Source of the DNA: Onchidella celtica
Lineage: Eukaryota; Mollusca; Gastropoda; Systellommatophora; Onchidiidae
Reading direction: 5' to 3'
Length of the DNA: 64,000 nucleotides
Assembly: GCA_963931925.1 (NCBI GenBank)
Contig: OZ007574.1
Coordinates: forward strand, 34,644,461-34,708,460
Under the pieces are notes generated by a model. The model ran no database searches, was not told the DNA's origin, and saw only the letters and a program-made list of their open reading frames with translations. The stretch's first letter is position 1; each line of letters begins with the position of its first letter. The position numbers and the translations under genes are program-made. Of this stretch, positions 35,865-46,908 are shown piece after piece.

Positions 35865-35964
35865 CTAGCTGATGTACCATATAAAATTTGAAGTCTGAGT
35901 GTTGAGTGGTTCAGAAGCCCTTTGCAACGAAAAATCTCAAGTCCACAAATATATATAGTATAGA
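35865..35964 (-). mobile_element. Very short Helitron-like element, about 100 bp
   Basis: On the minus strand it starts TCTATACTATATATATTTGT, preceded by A, and ends ACATCAGCTAG followed by T. The start word is a common Helitron 5' end. No strong GC hairpin is seen before the terminus, which lowers confidence in mobility, but both A|TC and CTAG|T junctions are intact. Confidence 0.6.
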
Positions 35965-36213
35965 TAAAGTGATTCTTATCTTATCATCTTATCTTACATT
36001 TTTCTTAAACAAAATTAGCCATTGGAATACATAGAAAGGAATATAGGCTACATACCTATAAGAAACAGTCAACTCTAATAGTCCGTGCAAACTGCCATTT
36101 AAAGGTTCAGAACGTCAATGCTATAGGATATATCATGGACATGCAATATTTCAATGACCATAGGCCTCTCGTACTGGGAGGGGGGGGGGGGTGTTGGGTG
36201 TTGAAGCCAAGCC

Positions 36214-36738
36214 AACACCTTATTTCTAGTTTGTTCTATCTGAATTTTCTAAAAAAACAAACAAACAAACAAAAAAACAACTAGAGATCTTTTTAGTATG
36301 TGGAAGAGGTATAAAAATGCACCAATTTGACACTTGTTTCTCTATGGTAAATTTTGTGGGTGTGGACAAGAACTCTCAACACTTTGAAATTTAGGCGTAG
36401 TTCACAGATGTTTTTTTTTTCTTTCATTCAGTATAAACACAAGACATAATACATTAGACATTAAAGTAAAGGAAAATCGATGAACCAGGATGGGATTCAA
36501 TATTTTGAGAAGTTGGCTTAGATATTAGTGTTAGAAAATCGATGTCAACTCGAGCCGAATATTCGGCTTTCCGTAGCGAATGAGTTAAAATGCGTTGTGG
36601 CACTTATCAAGCTGTTTCACAGTTCCGATTTATTTTAACCCTTTTTTTTGGTAATACCAAAGCCGCAAACGTTTAAACGTCGAATTTCTCAGTTGTGGAA
36701 AATGTAGTGGAGCTGGGACAAGCAAGAACTAGGGTCTC
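36214..36738. mobile_element. MITE family with CCTTAGTTCTTGTTTGTTC ends, copy 4, split by an insertion
   Basis: The left half runs to GACACTTGTTT (about 36339) and the right half resumes at AAAATGCGTTGTGGCACTTA (about 36587). Together they give the normal family sequence. About 247 bp of unrelated DNA lies between them. The right end is GACAAGCAAGAACTAGGGTC. Confidence 0.75.
36340..36586. mobile_element. Unclassified insertion inside MITE copy 4
   Basis: It starts CTCTATGGTAAATTTTGTGG and ends with GTAGCGAATGAG before TTAA. The uninterrupted family sequence at this point contains TTTAAAA, so a TTAA target is plausible, with TTAA kept only on the right. The ends are not clearly inverted. It contains a short palindrome around CGAATATTCG. 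There is no ORF. Confidence 0.45.
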
Positions 36739-37315
36739 ACAGCGTGTGAAAAGAGTGAAAAGGCGGTGGAAGGGGAGTTAAAATCGCCAAAACCGAGGGT
36801 ACGTACTCCATGGGTGACCCCTAAGTTCACTCCGAACTAAAGGGACTCGTGAAAGGAACTTCTTAGAACGATTGCAACACAGAAAATATCCCTTTATCGC
36901 GGTTAAACCGATTGCGCAAAGCAGTTGCTACAATTTCTGAACCGATTAAAATGTTATGTAGATTAGATAGGCCTATCTTGTTTGTATTTTTTTTTTGCTT
37001 TACTTTAATTAACGCTTTCAGCGCAAGCACTGCAGACTCGTGAATTGGCAACTGTAATGTTGCTTGTAAAAATTATAGAAAAGTGAAACTTTTCAGTAGA
37101 AAATTGTTTCCCTATTTAGATACCTATTCAGGACTTGAAACTGCTGCAGTTATCATTAGATCTATCTAAACGTAACAGGAATTTGAAGTTACTATCCGGA
37201 GTTGACAAGTACAGCCTAAAGGGTTTATCCTGCAACGACGACATGAATGTCTTTCATAAGCAATCCCTTTAATGATCTTATTGTTTTTTTATAAACCGAG
37301 CATCCTTTTGTTCGG

Positions 37316-37835
37316 GGATATGGTTGAGGTCTTTGTTTCTCGAGGGCCACAACTTATGGCTATTGCCCCCACCCCATTTGTACGGGGAGCTGGTTGAGGT
37401 TTTTGTTTCTCGCAGTCCTTACCTTATGGCTGTTGGATCCCGGTTGTATGGAGGATCTGGCTCAGGTCTTTGTTTCTCGAGGGCCCCAACCTATGGCTAT
37501 TGGCCCCCGGGTGTAGTGGGGTTTGATTGAGATCTTTGTTTCTCGAAGACCTCAGCCTACAGCTATTGGACCACGGTTGAGGAGGTCTGATTGAAGTCTA
37601 TGTTTCTTGAGGGCCTCAGACTATGATCCACGGTTGTGCGGGGTGTCTGGTGGAGGTCTTTATTTTTCGAAGGCCTCAACCTATGGCTGTTGACCCACGG
37701 ATGGGGTGGGGGGAAGGAGGAGGGGGTGGTTGAGGTCTTTGGTTCTCGAGGGCCTCAGGATATGGCTGTTGGGCCTCGGGCACTACAGAGGTCTAGTTGA
37801 GGTCTTTGTTTCCCGAGGGCCTCAACCTGGGATTA
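37316..37835 (+). repeat. Minisatellite, about 60-70-bp unit, about 8 degenerate copies
   Basis: The unit contains GGTTGAGGTCTTTGTTTCTC, GAGGGCCTCAACCTATGGCT, GTTGGCCCCCGG. Copies vary in length, so reading frame is not kept. A single related unit lies at 26178-26232. Confidence 0.85.
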
Positions 37836-37844
37836 CGGCAGGGA

Positions 37845-37975
37845 CCTTACATCATAACAACGTCGTTGCGATGTTGTAACCAGCAGATCTACATAAGAAA
37901 AATGTCCAACCCATGCACAAACTTGACGTTAATCGTACGTGACGGATTTCTGTAGGATAGCTGGCTGGAATATTT
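37845..37975. repeat. Second copy of the AACCAGCRGATCTAC repeat
   Basis: It contains GTTGCGATGTTGTAACCAGC, AGATCTACATAAG and CACAAACTTGACGTTAATCG, then GGATAGCTGGCTGG. This matches the element nested at 19070-19265. Confidence 0.55.
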
Positions 37976-38087
37976 TAAAAACTTTGCAGATAAAACAGTT
38001 TTATACGGAACTTTTCCCCTTTATTTTTATTGGTGAAATTTTAACTGACCAAGGTCTGAGAATCAAACTTCAGTAAGGTTTCCGGAA

Positions 38088-38152
38088 ACCGGCGAAAGGC
38101 ACAAAATAGACGTTATCTGCTAACGCGCCCTTAAAGCCAAACCTAAACTTAA
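38088..38152 (+). repeat. Short repeat GAAAGGYACAAAATGGCGGTTATCG, copy 2
   Basis: The second copy, with GCGAAAGGCACAAAATAGAC, GTTATCTGCTAACGCGCCCT, TAAAGCCAAACC. Confidence 0.45.
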
Positions 38153-39014
38153 GCAGACCAGTACGGTTTGCCAATACTTGGAAGTTACCACAGGCTGCAA
38201 ATGATCTACTCCCCTGAAATGAATGAACCGTTTGTTCAAATTTAATGCTATACACATTGTGTAGGATTTTGTTTCTCTTTTCCACGAAAGGGAGTGTCGG
38301 GCGGAGCGATTATGACCGCAGGCTACACATCGCCCACAACGGGCTGATTCATTATGAGCCAAAACCATAGATTTCCAGCTGAAAGATGAACTAGCTACTG
38401 TGGTCTAAGAAGGTGTGTAACCCGAGACACGGGTGTAACTAGATGTACATTATTCATGAAGTATGAATCCTGAAGATAACAAAAAAAAAAAAAACCCTGC
38501 TAACTGGAGCAGGAAGACAATACACAGACGAGTTATGGAAGGATGTGTGCAATCTTTGCCTTCTTTCACTGGTTGTAATGAGCTTTTGTTTTTTTTACAA
38601 ATTATGCCAGAATTTTGATGATAAAATTAATTAATTCTGTTGCTGTTTTCTTTCTACATAAATGTCATGACTCATCATCGTTGTTTTCACTGAATTTAGT
38701 AAAACAAAAAAAAAACGCCAAAAGTTAAAAACAACAAATTCAACAACAACAAAAAACAAACAAGCAATCAAACAAAATCATATTAAACTAGACCTGTTTT
38801 ATCTTTATTATTCATACTGTTCATCATTTAATTTCTTTTAGATAAATCCCACAATCAATAGAGGAGCCACACTTACTGGTCAGTGTAGATCCTATGTCTA
38901 TTTCTTCTCTGAAATGCAAACATTCCCGTACCCTGTGCGATCTTAGTTCTTGCTTGTTCCAACTCCACTTTCTGCACAACTGAGAAACTCGATGTCAAAG
39001 GTTTGCGGCTTTAA

Positions 39015-39497
39015 TCTATATAAAAAAACAGCAAGGAAAAAAAATTCACTGCTGCGAGGAAGAAATGCCCAGACTTGAAAAAATTACATGTGAAAGATAG
39101 TTCCTTTTACTACTATGTCTATTCCTTTGACATGGAAGCGAAGTGTCGTAATTTTGTAATAAAGGAAAATATGCCTAAAAATATCGAATAATGCTTTCTC
39201 CTCAACAATGATGTCCTCCCTCCTGCCTTTGTTTTGTTTTGACTTTAAACTTCCGGTTGCGTTTCAAAGTTTGAAGGCATGAGTTTCTGTGCCGTCTGCC
39301 TTATGCACGGGCCATGCAGGTGTTACTGTGCCAGTTGTGAGTTGTTTTCTACCCAGATCTACGTAATCTGTGTGCCGATTGTGTGTGTTGTTTTCTATCT
39401 TGAAATACATAATCTGTGTGCCGACTGAGTAACTAGATCTGGATCTACTCAGCAAGATGATATTGCAACCCGTTCTTTGAACGGGTCCTTACACTAG
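39015..39497 (+). mobile_element. Non-autonomous Helitron, 483 bp, inserted in a MITE
   Basis: The 5' end is TCTATATAAAAAAACAGCAA, directly preceded by A. Near the 3' end an 8-bp stem hairpin (ACCCGTTC-TTT-GAACGGGT, 39468-39486) is followed seven bases later by CTAG (39494-39497), directly followed by T. These are the canonical Helitron marks: 5'-TC, a subterminal hairpin, CTRR(T)-3', insertion between A and T, and no target duplication. It splits a MITE copy exactly at an A|T. No Rep/helicase coding sequence is present, so it would depend on enzymes supplied elsewhere. Confidence 0.85.
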
Positions 39498-39602
39498 TTA
39501 TTATGAAAAGGAATTAGAATAAATCCACACTGTGAAACAGTTTGATAAGTGCTACAATGCATTTTAAACAAGTGTCAAAGTGTGCAGTTGTTATACCTCT
39601 CC

Positions 39603-39603
<1 letters not shown>

Positions 39604-39642
<39 letters not shown>

Positions 39643-39667
39643 TAATAATAATAATAATAATAATGAT
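39604..39667 (+). repeat. AAT microsatellite inside MITE copy 5
   Basis: ATAATAATA units of about 60 bp with one interruption (AATAAATAATAA). Confidence 0.9.
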
Positions 39668-40091
39668 AAATAGAATTTCCTGCATACTGAAAGACCTCAA
39701 TTTTGTTAGAAAATGGAGATAGAACAAATTTAACAGAAACGAAAGTCGCACTAAGCATCAGAAACTCCGATGTAGATCCATCTACCATCAGCTGCAGTTT
39801 CAAACACAGAACTGCTGGCCATCCATGTGTGCATTCAAGTAATTAATGGACAAGCTTTGCAGACATTTCTCAACTACACTTTCATTTTACTGGTGATTAG
39901 TACATAATATTGCAAACGTTTTCCCTCTCTCTTGTAAAAGTTTGAATATTAGCCTATAATAATTATACTGTAAGTGTCCTGATCGCATGGGACATCTTGC
40001 TGCATTTAGGCAATCTTCACGTCAACTTCATAGTTGCTGATAATCGATGTCTATTGGTAGTGGTAAACTTGATACAATTTCGTTCTCGTAG

Positions 40092-40267
40092 AATGACAAA
40101 GTTCTTACTCTTTTCCTTCAACTTTTGAGAAACTGATGATTACTCTTTAGTAATACTTACAAATTACACATCGAATCCGCCTGATACTTTGACCCACGAT
40201 GGAGAAGGTCTGAAGCAGTAGTGAATAACTCAGTTCAGCCAAAAAGTGGAAACAGAACCTTGTCATT
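40092..40267 (+). mobile_element. MITE family with AATGACAAGGTTCT-type ends, copy 2
   Basis: This is the shortest copy (176 bp) and gives the clearest inverted ends: AATGACAAAGTTCT on the left and AGAACCTTGTCATT on the right (13 of 14 complementary). The interior matches the 9.77-kb copy, including GATGGAGAAGG and CTCAGTTCAGCC. Confidence 0.7.
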
Positions 40268-40587
40268 TTTAAGAATACGGTTAAAATTTTGTCACTGCAT
40301 ACCATCATTATCTTATCTCTTATCAAAGGTAATCCTACTGTGTACTTAAAAGTCTGATAAGCACAAGTCATGTCATTTTATCTGCTACAGACTGCGATAG
40401 GGGAGAATAATTATTATTATCTTATTAATCGTCAACAGCTGCAAACTATTTTGGGGAGTGCACGGTTGTAAACATTAATAATGGCCGACAAAAGGGACAT
40501 AGTGTATAATTAATGATTACACCGTTATACCTGCAAGGAAACAGTTGTTTACTGTATCCATCATCACTTGCAGCCTTAGCAGGACAG

Positions 40588-40640
40588 CAAAAACAACAAC
40601 AACAACAACAACAACAGCAGCAGCAACAACAACAACAAAA
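40588..40640 (+). repeat. CAA/CAG microsatellite
   Basis: A run of CAACAACAA and CAGCAGCAG of about 50 bp. The poly-Gln frame here is not supported as a gene. Confidence 0.9.
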
Positions 40641-40690
40641 TAACACATATCAGCACAAAAACTGCACACTCGTGAACTTTAACATCGGGG

Positions 40691-40960
40691 TATGGGGACA
40701 CGCTGGTCTAGGGGCAAGGTGCTCGCCTCTCATGCCGAGGGCACCGGCTTCGATCCCCGGTCGGTGCAGGCATGTTGGGAATTCCGGTCACCGATCCTAT
40801 GGTGGGTAGGATCGAGCACTTAGTCTTCTCGGATAAGGACGAAAAACCCGGAGGTCCCGTCTGCACTTTGCGCACGTTAAAGATACCTTGGCAGTTGAAA
40901 GTCGAGAAGAGCAGGCCCAACAAGGCCCCTGCCCGGGCAAAATTCTAAAAAACAAATCCC
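40691..40960 (+). mobile_element. tRNA-derived SINE, copy 2
   Basis: The best-preserved head: CTGGTCTAGGGGCAAGGTGC and GCTTCGATCCCCGGTC. The body is GATCGAGCACTTAGTCTTCT, CGGATAAGGACGAAAAACCC, GGAGGTCCCGTCTGCACTTT and GCGCACGTTAAAGATACC, ending GCCCGGGCAAAATTCTAAAA. Confidence 0.85.
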
Positions 40961-41149
40961 TAGCACAAAAAACACACAGAAAGAAGAACAAGAAAAATAA
41001 GAATAAGAAACGCAAGGTGTAAATGCCAAGCCCAGTGAACCTCCTAACATTGAGATCCAAACGCACTTTAACCTCGGCCATGAAAACGCTTCCATAACAG
41101 AGGTCTCATTCATCATTGCTCATGAGCTGAAGCTGTCGTCATCTCGACA

Positions 41150-41386
41150 GGTATTTGCCATAATGTTGTATGCGACATTTTGTGGATCCTGAGGTTTTGT
41201 CATGAAAATGGTTCTCTCACTCCTAATTTCATCATGTGTCATTCCAATCAGTTAAAAACTTTTCGAGGTATGTGTTTGTGACGTAATGTTGCCACCTGAT
41301 TTTACACAACTCTTCCAAGTTTCCATCCTCATTTTCTCGAAAAGACAAAAATGCACAAAGAACAGTATGGAAAATACCCGACGATA
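41150..41386 (+). repeat. Interspersed repeat, copy 2 (TATTTGCCATAATG...GACGTAATGTTG)
   Basis: The second copy of the 19855-20090 repeat, same orientation, with small indels (GTGTCATTCCAATCAGTTAA, GTTTGTGACGTAATGTTG). Possibly a fragment of the same hAT-type family. Confidence 0.7.
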
Positions 41387-41561
41387 TATTTACCGCCACA
41401 ACAGCATCCTTAACCGGAAATAACAGCAACCGCCGCAAGAACAATAACAACAACCCCTTCCCTGCACGCCCCCCCCCCCCCCAAAAAAAAGTACAACATT
41501 CAGAACCGCCTCACCACACCGAGAGGGTCCTGTTTTGAAAATCAAGGATGGGGACAAAAAC

Positions 41562-41785
41562 GACATCATCATCACCATCATCTTCATCTTCATCATTATC
41601 ATCATCATCATTATCATCATCATCATCATCACCATCATCAAGATCATTATCATCATCGTCTTCATCATCATCATCATTATCATCATCATCATCATCACCA
41701 TCATCAAGATCATTATCATCATCGTCTTCATCATCATCATCATTATCATCATCATCTTCATCATCATCATCATTATCAGTTTTAT
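41562..41785 (+). repeat. ATC trinucleotide array with duplicated segments
   Basis: ATCATC runs with ACCATCATCAAGATCATTAT, CATCATCGTCTTCATCATCA repeated exactly (about 41630 and 41698). Non-coding. Confidence 0.9.
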
Positions 41786-41977
41786 CATCAACAGCAGCAA
41801 CAACAGCGAATATAACAGAATAAAACAGAGTAGTGCTTGCAGAACCTCAACCGCCCCCAGAACTCCTACATGGAAAACCAAAGTCAAAATGTAGCAACGC
41901 CCAGCGCCAAAAAAAAAAAAATTACGACAATAAAACGCAAAGATAAAAGTGAAACGGCAAACGCAAAAACAAAACAT

Positions 41978-42404
41978 CAGTGATTCTCAACCTTTTCCAG
42001 GCAATCGCCCCCTTAGGCTCAAAATTTTCTTTCATCGCGCCCTTCTCTCCCCCCAGACCCTACTCAAACCCAACAGATGCATTTCACAAGAATACAGAAT
42101 ACACATAAATCATGATATTAAGTTTTCCAAAGGCTTATTAATGTCAACAGACATGTTGATTATTCATTATAAAACAGAAAGTATTCTTTGGCAAATGCAC
42201 TTAAAGGCCTTTTTTATACATAAAACTCACCTAGACATGCTGTTCAACAAGTCATTGGCTCCCCCGGTTTTTTTTCCTCCAAATTGCTGCTCCCCTTCAT
42301 GGTTTTCGCTCCATTGTCGGCTTTATGCTCTGTTTTCGCTCCCCCCCCCCCGGAAATCAAAATCGCCCCCAGGGGGGCGTCATTGCCCTCTATGAGAACC
42401 ACTG
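41978..42404. mobile_element. hAT-type element with CAGTGNTTCTCA ends
   Basis: The left end is CAGTGATTCTCAACC and the right end TATGAGAACCACTG. Next to both ends are C-rich blocks with CGCCCCC (the right one reads CGCCCCCAGGGGGGCG). No matching target duplication is seen (CAAAACAT against TCGTACCT). The interior has no convincing transposase. Confidence 0.65.
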
Positions 42405-42769
42405 TCGTACCTGTGCACTTAGAACTATCAGACTGTGACTGCTGTTAAAGATTCTTTGCTGCTGTTTTACCCACATAATCTGCGAACTTAACCATAATTT
42501 ATGGACCGAACACACACAAGAACACGCCCCCTTGTTGTTCAACGTCATGATTGAGGCCACAGTATTTTGAGGGGATTCCCCTTCGCCGCAGCAATGAAAC
42601 AGTGTTGGCGTACCGCTGGTTGGGATTGAGCGAGGAATCTCCTTGTAGACCAAAATAGACCTAAGTATGACGTCTTAAGATTTGTCCGCGTTATTGGTCA
42701 GCTGACTCTGTTAACGAAATATCTTTTGGTTACGAATGGAAAAAAAAGTTTGCGAGTGAAAAATGATAA

Positions 42770-44060
42770 CCGGGTAAATTTTGAGATTGCTTTCATTGTG
42801 GACATCAATAGCTACGGATAATAGACGATTGACCAGCGACTGTCCAGATCTGAAAACAAGCAATGAAATCTTCTTTATATTCGCAGTCGATGGTGAAAGA
42901 AAAGGTTTTTGGGGTGGGGTAGGGGAGGGAGGTGGAGGTAGGGGGTAGGTGAAAAGTGATAATTAAATGTACTTTGAGATTGTTTCTACATGTATAAGAT
43001 AAGATAAGGCATAACTTTATTATCTTGTTGACCGAGAAATTTGTTGTCAGAGCATCAGTAACAGTACAACAGTAAATACGATGCGGCATCTAAGACCTAC
43101 AGGTCTTTAGCGCATACCGCACCACAGACTAATAAAATACCCAGACTGGATGAGCCCATTGTGTGACGTCACAAAACAGCGAAAGGTCCGCCATTGTAGG
43201 TTTACGGTTGCGACCGACGCTTCAGCATAGCTACAATGCAGCGGTCGCCAAAAGTCTATACGGTCATCATTTATAACAATAAAAAAAAAGGCAGATGTAG
43301 ACAATAAAATGAAAGGATAGGCAAGACAATGCATTATTAATACATGTACAACCAATCTTGACAAATAAAAAGAAATTTCTACTGCAGATAGAACTAGAAT
43401 CGGAATTTCCCGAGCGGCGGCCATGTTGGTTAAACGGTCGCATCTCATTTATTTCCGTAAAAAACGACACAGCCCGAAGCTTGTGTTTCCGGTCTGGTTG
43501 ATTTATAAGTCTGTGTACCGCACATTGCTCACACAACATTACTAGCGAAAAAAAAAAACCACACACACACACACATTACTCACACACGCACATTTTGAAA
43601 ACAATCCATTATCGTAGAGTGTCGTCAATAGCTATTGATAACTGACTGTTGACCAGATCTGTCTGATTAGATCTCAAAAAAGCAAAGAAACTGTTTTTCT
43701 TTACGCATTTAGCATTAAATAGTGAATGAAAAGGTTCGTGGGGGCGAAAAGAAGTATGTTTTAGGATTGTTTCCATCACAGACTGTTGTCAATAGCTATT
43801 GATAACTGACTCTTGACCAGATCTGTCCGTCCATATTTGAAAACAGGCAAAGAAACCTTCTTTCTTTACGCATTACGGCTTTAAATAATGAATGAAAATG
43901 GTTGTGTGTGTATGTATTGTGTGTGGGTGGGGGTGAAAACTGATAACGAATATAGTTTGAGATTCTTTCCATTATAGTCTTCAGGCAATGGCTTCAGATA
44001 ACTGATTGTTGACCAGATCTGTCTGTCTGTTCAGATCTGCAAGCAAGCAAAGAAAAAAAA
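42770..44060 (+). repeat. Four-unit tandem repeat of about 165-200 bp, interrupted
   Basis: The units share AATAGCTATTGATAACTGAC, TGTTGACCAGATCTGTCTG, AAGCAAAGAAACTTCTTTCT and GATTGTTTCCAT. The GACCAG anchor lies at 42831, 43651, 43815 and 44011. Between unit 1 and unit 2 about 615 bp of other DNA (42987-43605) is inserted. Confidence 0.75.
42985..43095 (-). mobile_element. Probable LINE/SINE 3' tail ending in TTATCTTATCTTA
   Basis: On the minus strand it reads CAACAAATTTCTCGGTCAAC, AAGATAATAAAGTTATGCC and TTATCTTATCTTA. An ACAAATTTC...AATAAAGTT stretch followed by a short direct-repeat tail is typical of CR1/L2-like retroelement ends. It is part of the insertion that interrupts the 42.7-44.06 kb repeat array. 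Confidence 0.45.
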
Positions 44061-44640
44061 ATACTTCTTGACGTATTTAGCCCTCCATCGTTTCCCCACC
44101 GACACAAGATACCGCGACGGTTCAATCCGCCAAATTCCGCCCGCCGACTTGTGCCCGTATCATCCATGTCAACAATGCAACAATTCGCATCACACCCGTT
44201 CATAATTGAACGAAAAAGACTAGTACTGTAGAGCTCTGTGAGTAGTACTCACGGTGTTTATACGCGCGCAAGTTGTGGACATATAGTGAAAGAAGGAATG
44301 GTCCGCCTCGGTACTCTGGGTTTCCCCTTCACTTCCTCAATTTGCAAGCAAGCGTGGGCTTGTCACTTGAGCAGCGAACAGCACACCATATATATAGATA
44401 GACTGGAGGGAAAAGGCCAACACAGTTTGCTTTTATTTTCCTTTTTTGTCTATCGTCGTTATCTTCCACTTGACCCTAGTCTGCGGTTTTAGGCGTAGAC
44501 CTTGAGAGCCAAGACTGATTTCATGTTGTTATTGTTATAGGAAGATACGTCGATATAACTTTTTCGCCCCCGATTTTATACCATACTTGTGATAGTACAT
44601 GACTAATAGAATACCTAATTATTTCTTATGAGGAAACCAG
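44060..44640. other. Unassigned sequence
   Basis: No supported gene or repeat family; short frames only. It is somewhat richer in GC than its flanks, with CCGCCAAATTCCGCCCGCCG at 44128. Confidence 0.35.
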
Positions 44641-44668
44641 AGGCATTTTATCGGGTATTGAGGAGACA

Positions 44669-45000
<332 letters not shown>

Positions 45001-45485
45001 GTACACCTGTCTGTCTGTCTTTTCTATCTCCCTGTAATATCCAAAGACCTCTTTGGTTTATTAACTATACTATTCATGATTTTGACAACTATTGTGATGT
45101 ATTGTTTTCCCACCAAGCGATTATTTCATTTCATGAGACTTTTCATCAAACGATGCACAATATATTCTCCAAATATTGGAATGACATATCTGGCACATTT
45201 GATACCGGCTGTTGCGAACATATGGTGTCACGATGGGCTTTGTGGACATTAGTCAAAAAGTTGTAAGTAGCAAAGCCTCAAGTAAGGAATAATACGCAAA
45301 CGATACAATGAAAGGCAAACTAAAAGAGAAAACAGAAAATGGCTTATATAATAAGCTTTAGAAAAAAAAAAAAAAAAAAAACACACACGAAAAGACAGCA
45401 ACAGAAAAGAAATGGAAAATTGAACAGATAAAACAATCGAACAATAAAAGATTGGATATGAGATATTTCATTTCATTCGCTACAT

Positions 45486-45560
45486 TTTCTTTTTGCCAAA
45501 TTTTGACTTTACATATTGCTTTGCTGCGACCCCACAGTTTTTCTGTGGTTTTTTATATTT
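45486..45560 (+). repeat. Short interspersed repeat TTTTTGCCAAATTTTGA...TGCTGCGACCCCACA, copy 1
   Basis: The partner of 54640-54720; about 70 bp shared with a few substitutions. Confidence 0.6.
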
Positions 45561-45699
45561 TGTGAACATGAGGTGTCATGAACCTCATGCAAAAAAAAAA
45601 TAAATAAATAAACCAAACAGGAAGCGGAAGACGTAGAACATTGTCTTCCGGGTTAACGTAAAAAAAGAAAAAAAAAAAGGCAACAACAAAACGCAGTAT

Positions 45700-45850
45700 A
45701 CGCCAGTCTAGATCAAAATTTACTTTACTTTTCTCGTCACATGCCCATACCATCTGAGCTTCCTCTTCTTAACTGTGGTCAGCAGGTCTTCATAGTGCCT
45801 TATTTGTTGGGTGATGGTTTGTCGGACTTCTTCACTAAAAGCGCTAAATT
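45700..45850 (-). mobile_element. LINE ORF2 C-terminal fragment
   Basis: On the minus strand, reading from about 45830 to 45725, one frame gives a peptide with QQIRHYEDLLTTVKKRKLRW followed by YGHVTR. The LRWYGHV motif after a charged linker is a common signature near the C terminus of non-LTR retrotransposon polymerase proteins in invertebrates. No polymerase core is present here, so this is a truncated relic. Confidence 0.75.
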
Positions 45851-45859
45851 GGCCTTTCG

Positions 45860-46900
45860 TTCACAGAACTCATGCGGCACGGTACTATCGGCTATTAGCA
45901 ATACTGCATGGTCTTGACTGGACTTATATTATCATGTGGCAGACTATTATAGTAACAGACCTGATAATGTAGATTTGAAAATTAAAAGAACAAATAACAT
46001 TGTCAAAACAGTGTGTAATATTGTAGTCACTCGTGAGAAAAAATATTTGCCCACAGATCGTCACCAGTGACGTCATAATAGTAATAATAATACACAGCAT
46101 TTATATAGCACATCGTCCCGTTAACAGCCAGGCTCTTAGCGCTTTTCAACATTACGTCATATAATCACACACCCAATACACAGGCATGCTCGGGAAAAAA
46201 CAAAAAATGGTCATCCAGAGCGTGAAAAGATGACCCTTCAGCTGATGTTTAAAAGTCATAAACTTTTCAGTCTTTCTCAAAGCGTCTTCACAGCCTTCTC
46301 CCCCATGATAGCTTATTTCGTTATATTCGCATCGTTTCTTCGTTTTCGATACCGCTGCTTAAGGTCGACGTTCGACGCAGCACATCTAATATAATGTTTG
46401 TGATCAGTGACGCAGGACGCTACATTCGCAGAATCCTCTACTCATGCTGAAAAGTAAAAGCAAAACCCGCTGTGTCACAAAAGCATGCATTTGAATCAAT
46501 CGGGAATGTTTGTTGTAAATATATTTATGCGTTGTAGGATGTCAGCATTTAATAATAATACGAGAACATCATGGACATGTAGGCCTGTCCTTATGAGGTC
46601 TTAACTAGTCAGCATTCGGCTATACATCAATGGGATTAAACTACAACATTGGGATAACTGTGGGTGGATCTGACAAATACCGGGCTTAAGGTGAAACTTT
46701 TATAATCTTAAAAAAATCGAAACGAAATATTTCTAAAACGATTTCAAGCAAAATATTTGAACTGAGTGCAGAAAGATCACTAATCTTTCACATTATAAGC
46801 AAATCTAAGTTTACATAGAAAATACCCCTCCCCCCCCCTCCGTTTCCCCTTTGGAGGGGTTTTCTCAGGAATTTGGCCTTTCACCTTCAGCCTGATTTCG
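45860..46900. other. Unassigned sequence
   Basis: No supported gene. It contains ACAGCATTTATATAGCACAT near 46090, a word common in dispersed invertebrate repeats, but no borders could be set. Confidence 0.35.
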
Positions 46901-46908
46901 CCAGATCC

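Larger units (their letters stand above)
38937..39750. mobile_element. MITE family with CCTTAGTTCTTGTTTGTTC ends, copy 5, split by a Helitron
   Basis: The left half 38937-39014 reads GCGATCTTAGTTCTTGCTTG through TTTGCGGCTTTAA. The right half 39498-39750 resumes with TTATTATGAAAAGGAATTAG and ends GAAAGTCGCA. The right half also holds an AAT microsatellite (about 39604-39667). Joined across the insertion, the order equals that of copy 1. Confidence 0.8.

Noticed and set aside
37324-37530. Repetitive 68-codon frame suggesting a small repeat protein
   Set aside because: Later units of the minisatellite change length and lose the frame.
40691-40770. tRNA gene
   Set aside because: The A- and B-box-like words belong to the SINE head; no cloverleaf with a complete anticodon arm and acceptor stem could be drawn. 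The same holds at 18255 and 54000-54085.
40513-40809. Poly-Gln frame of 98 codons
   Set aside because: It spans a CAA/CAG microsatellite and the head of a SINE.
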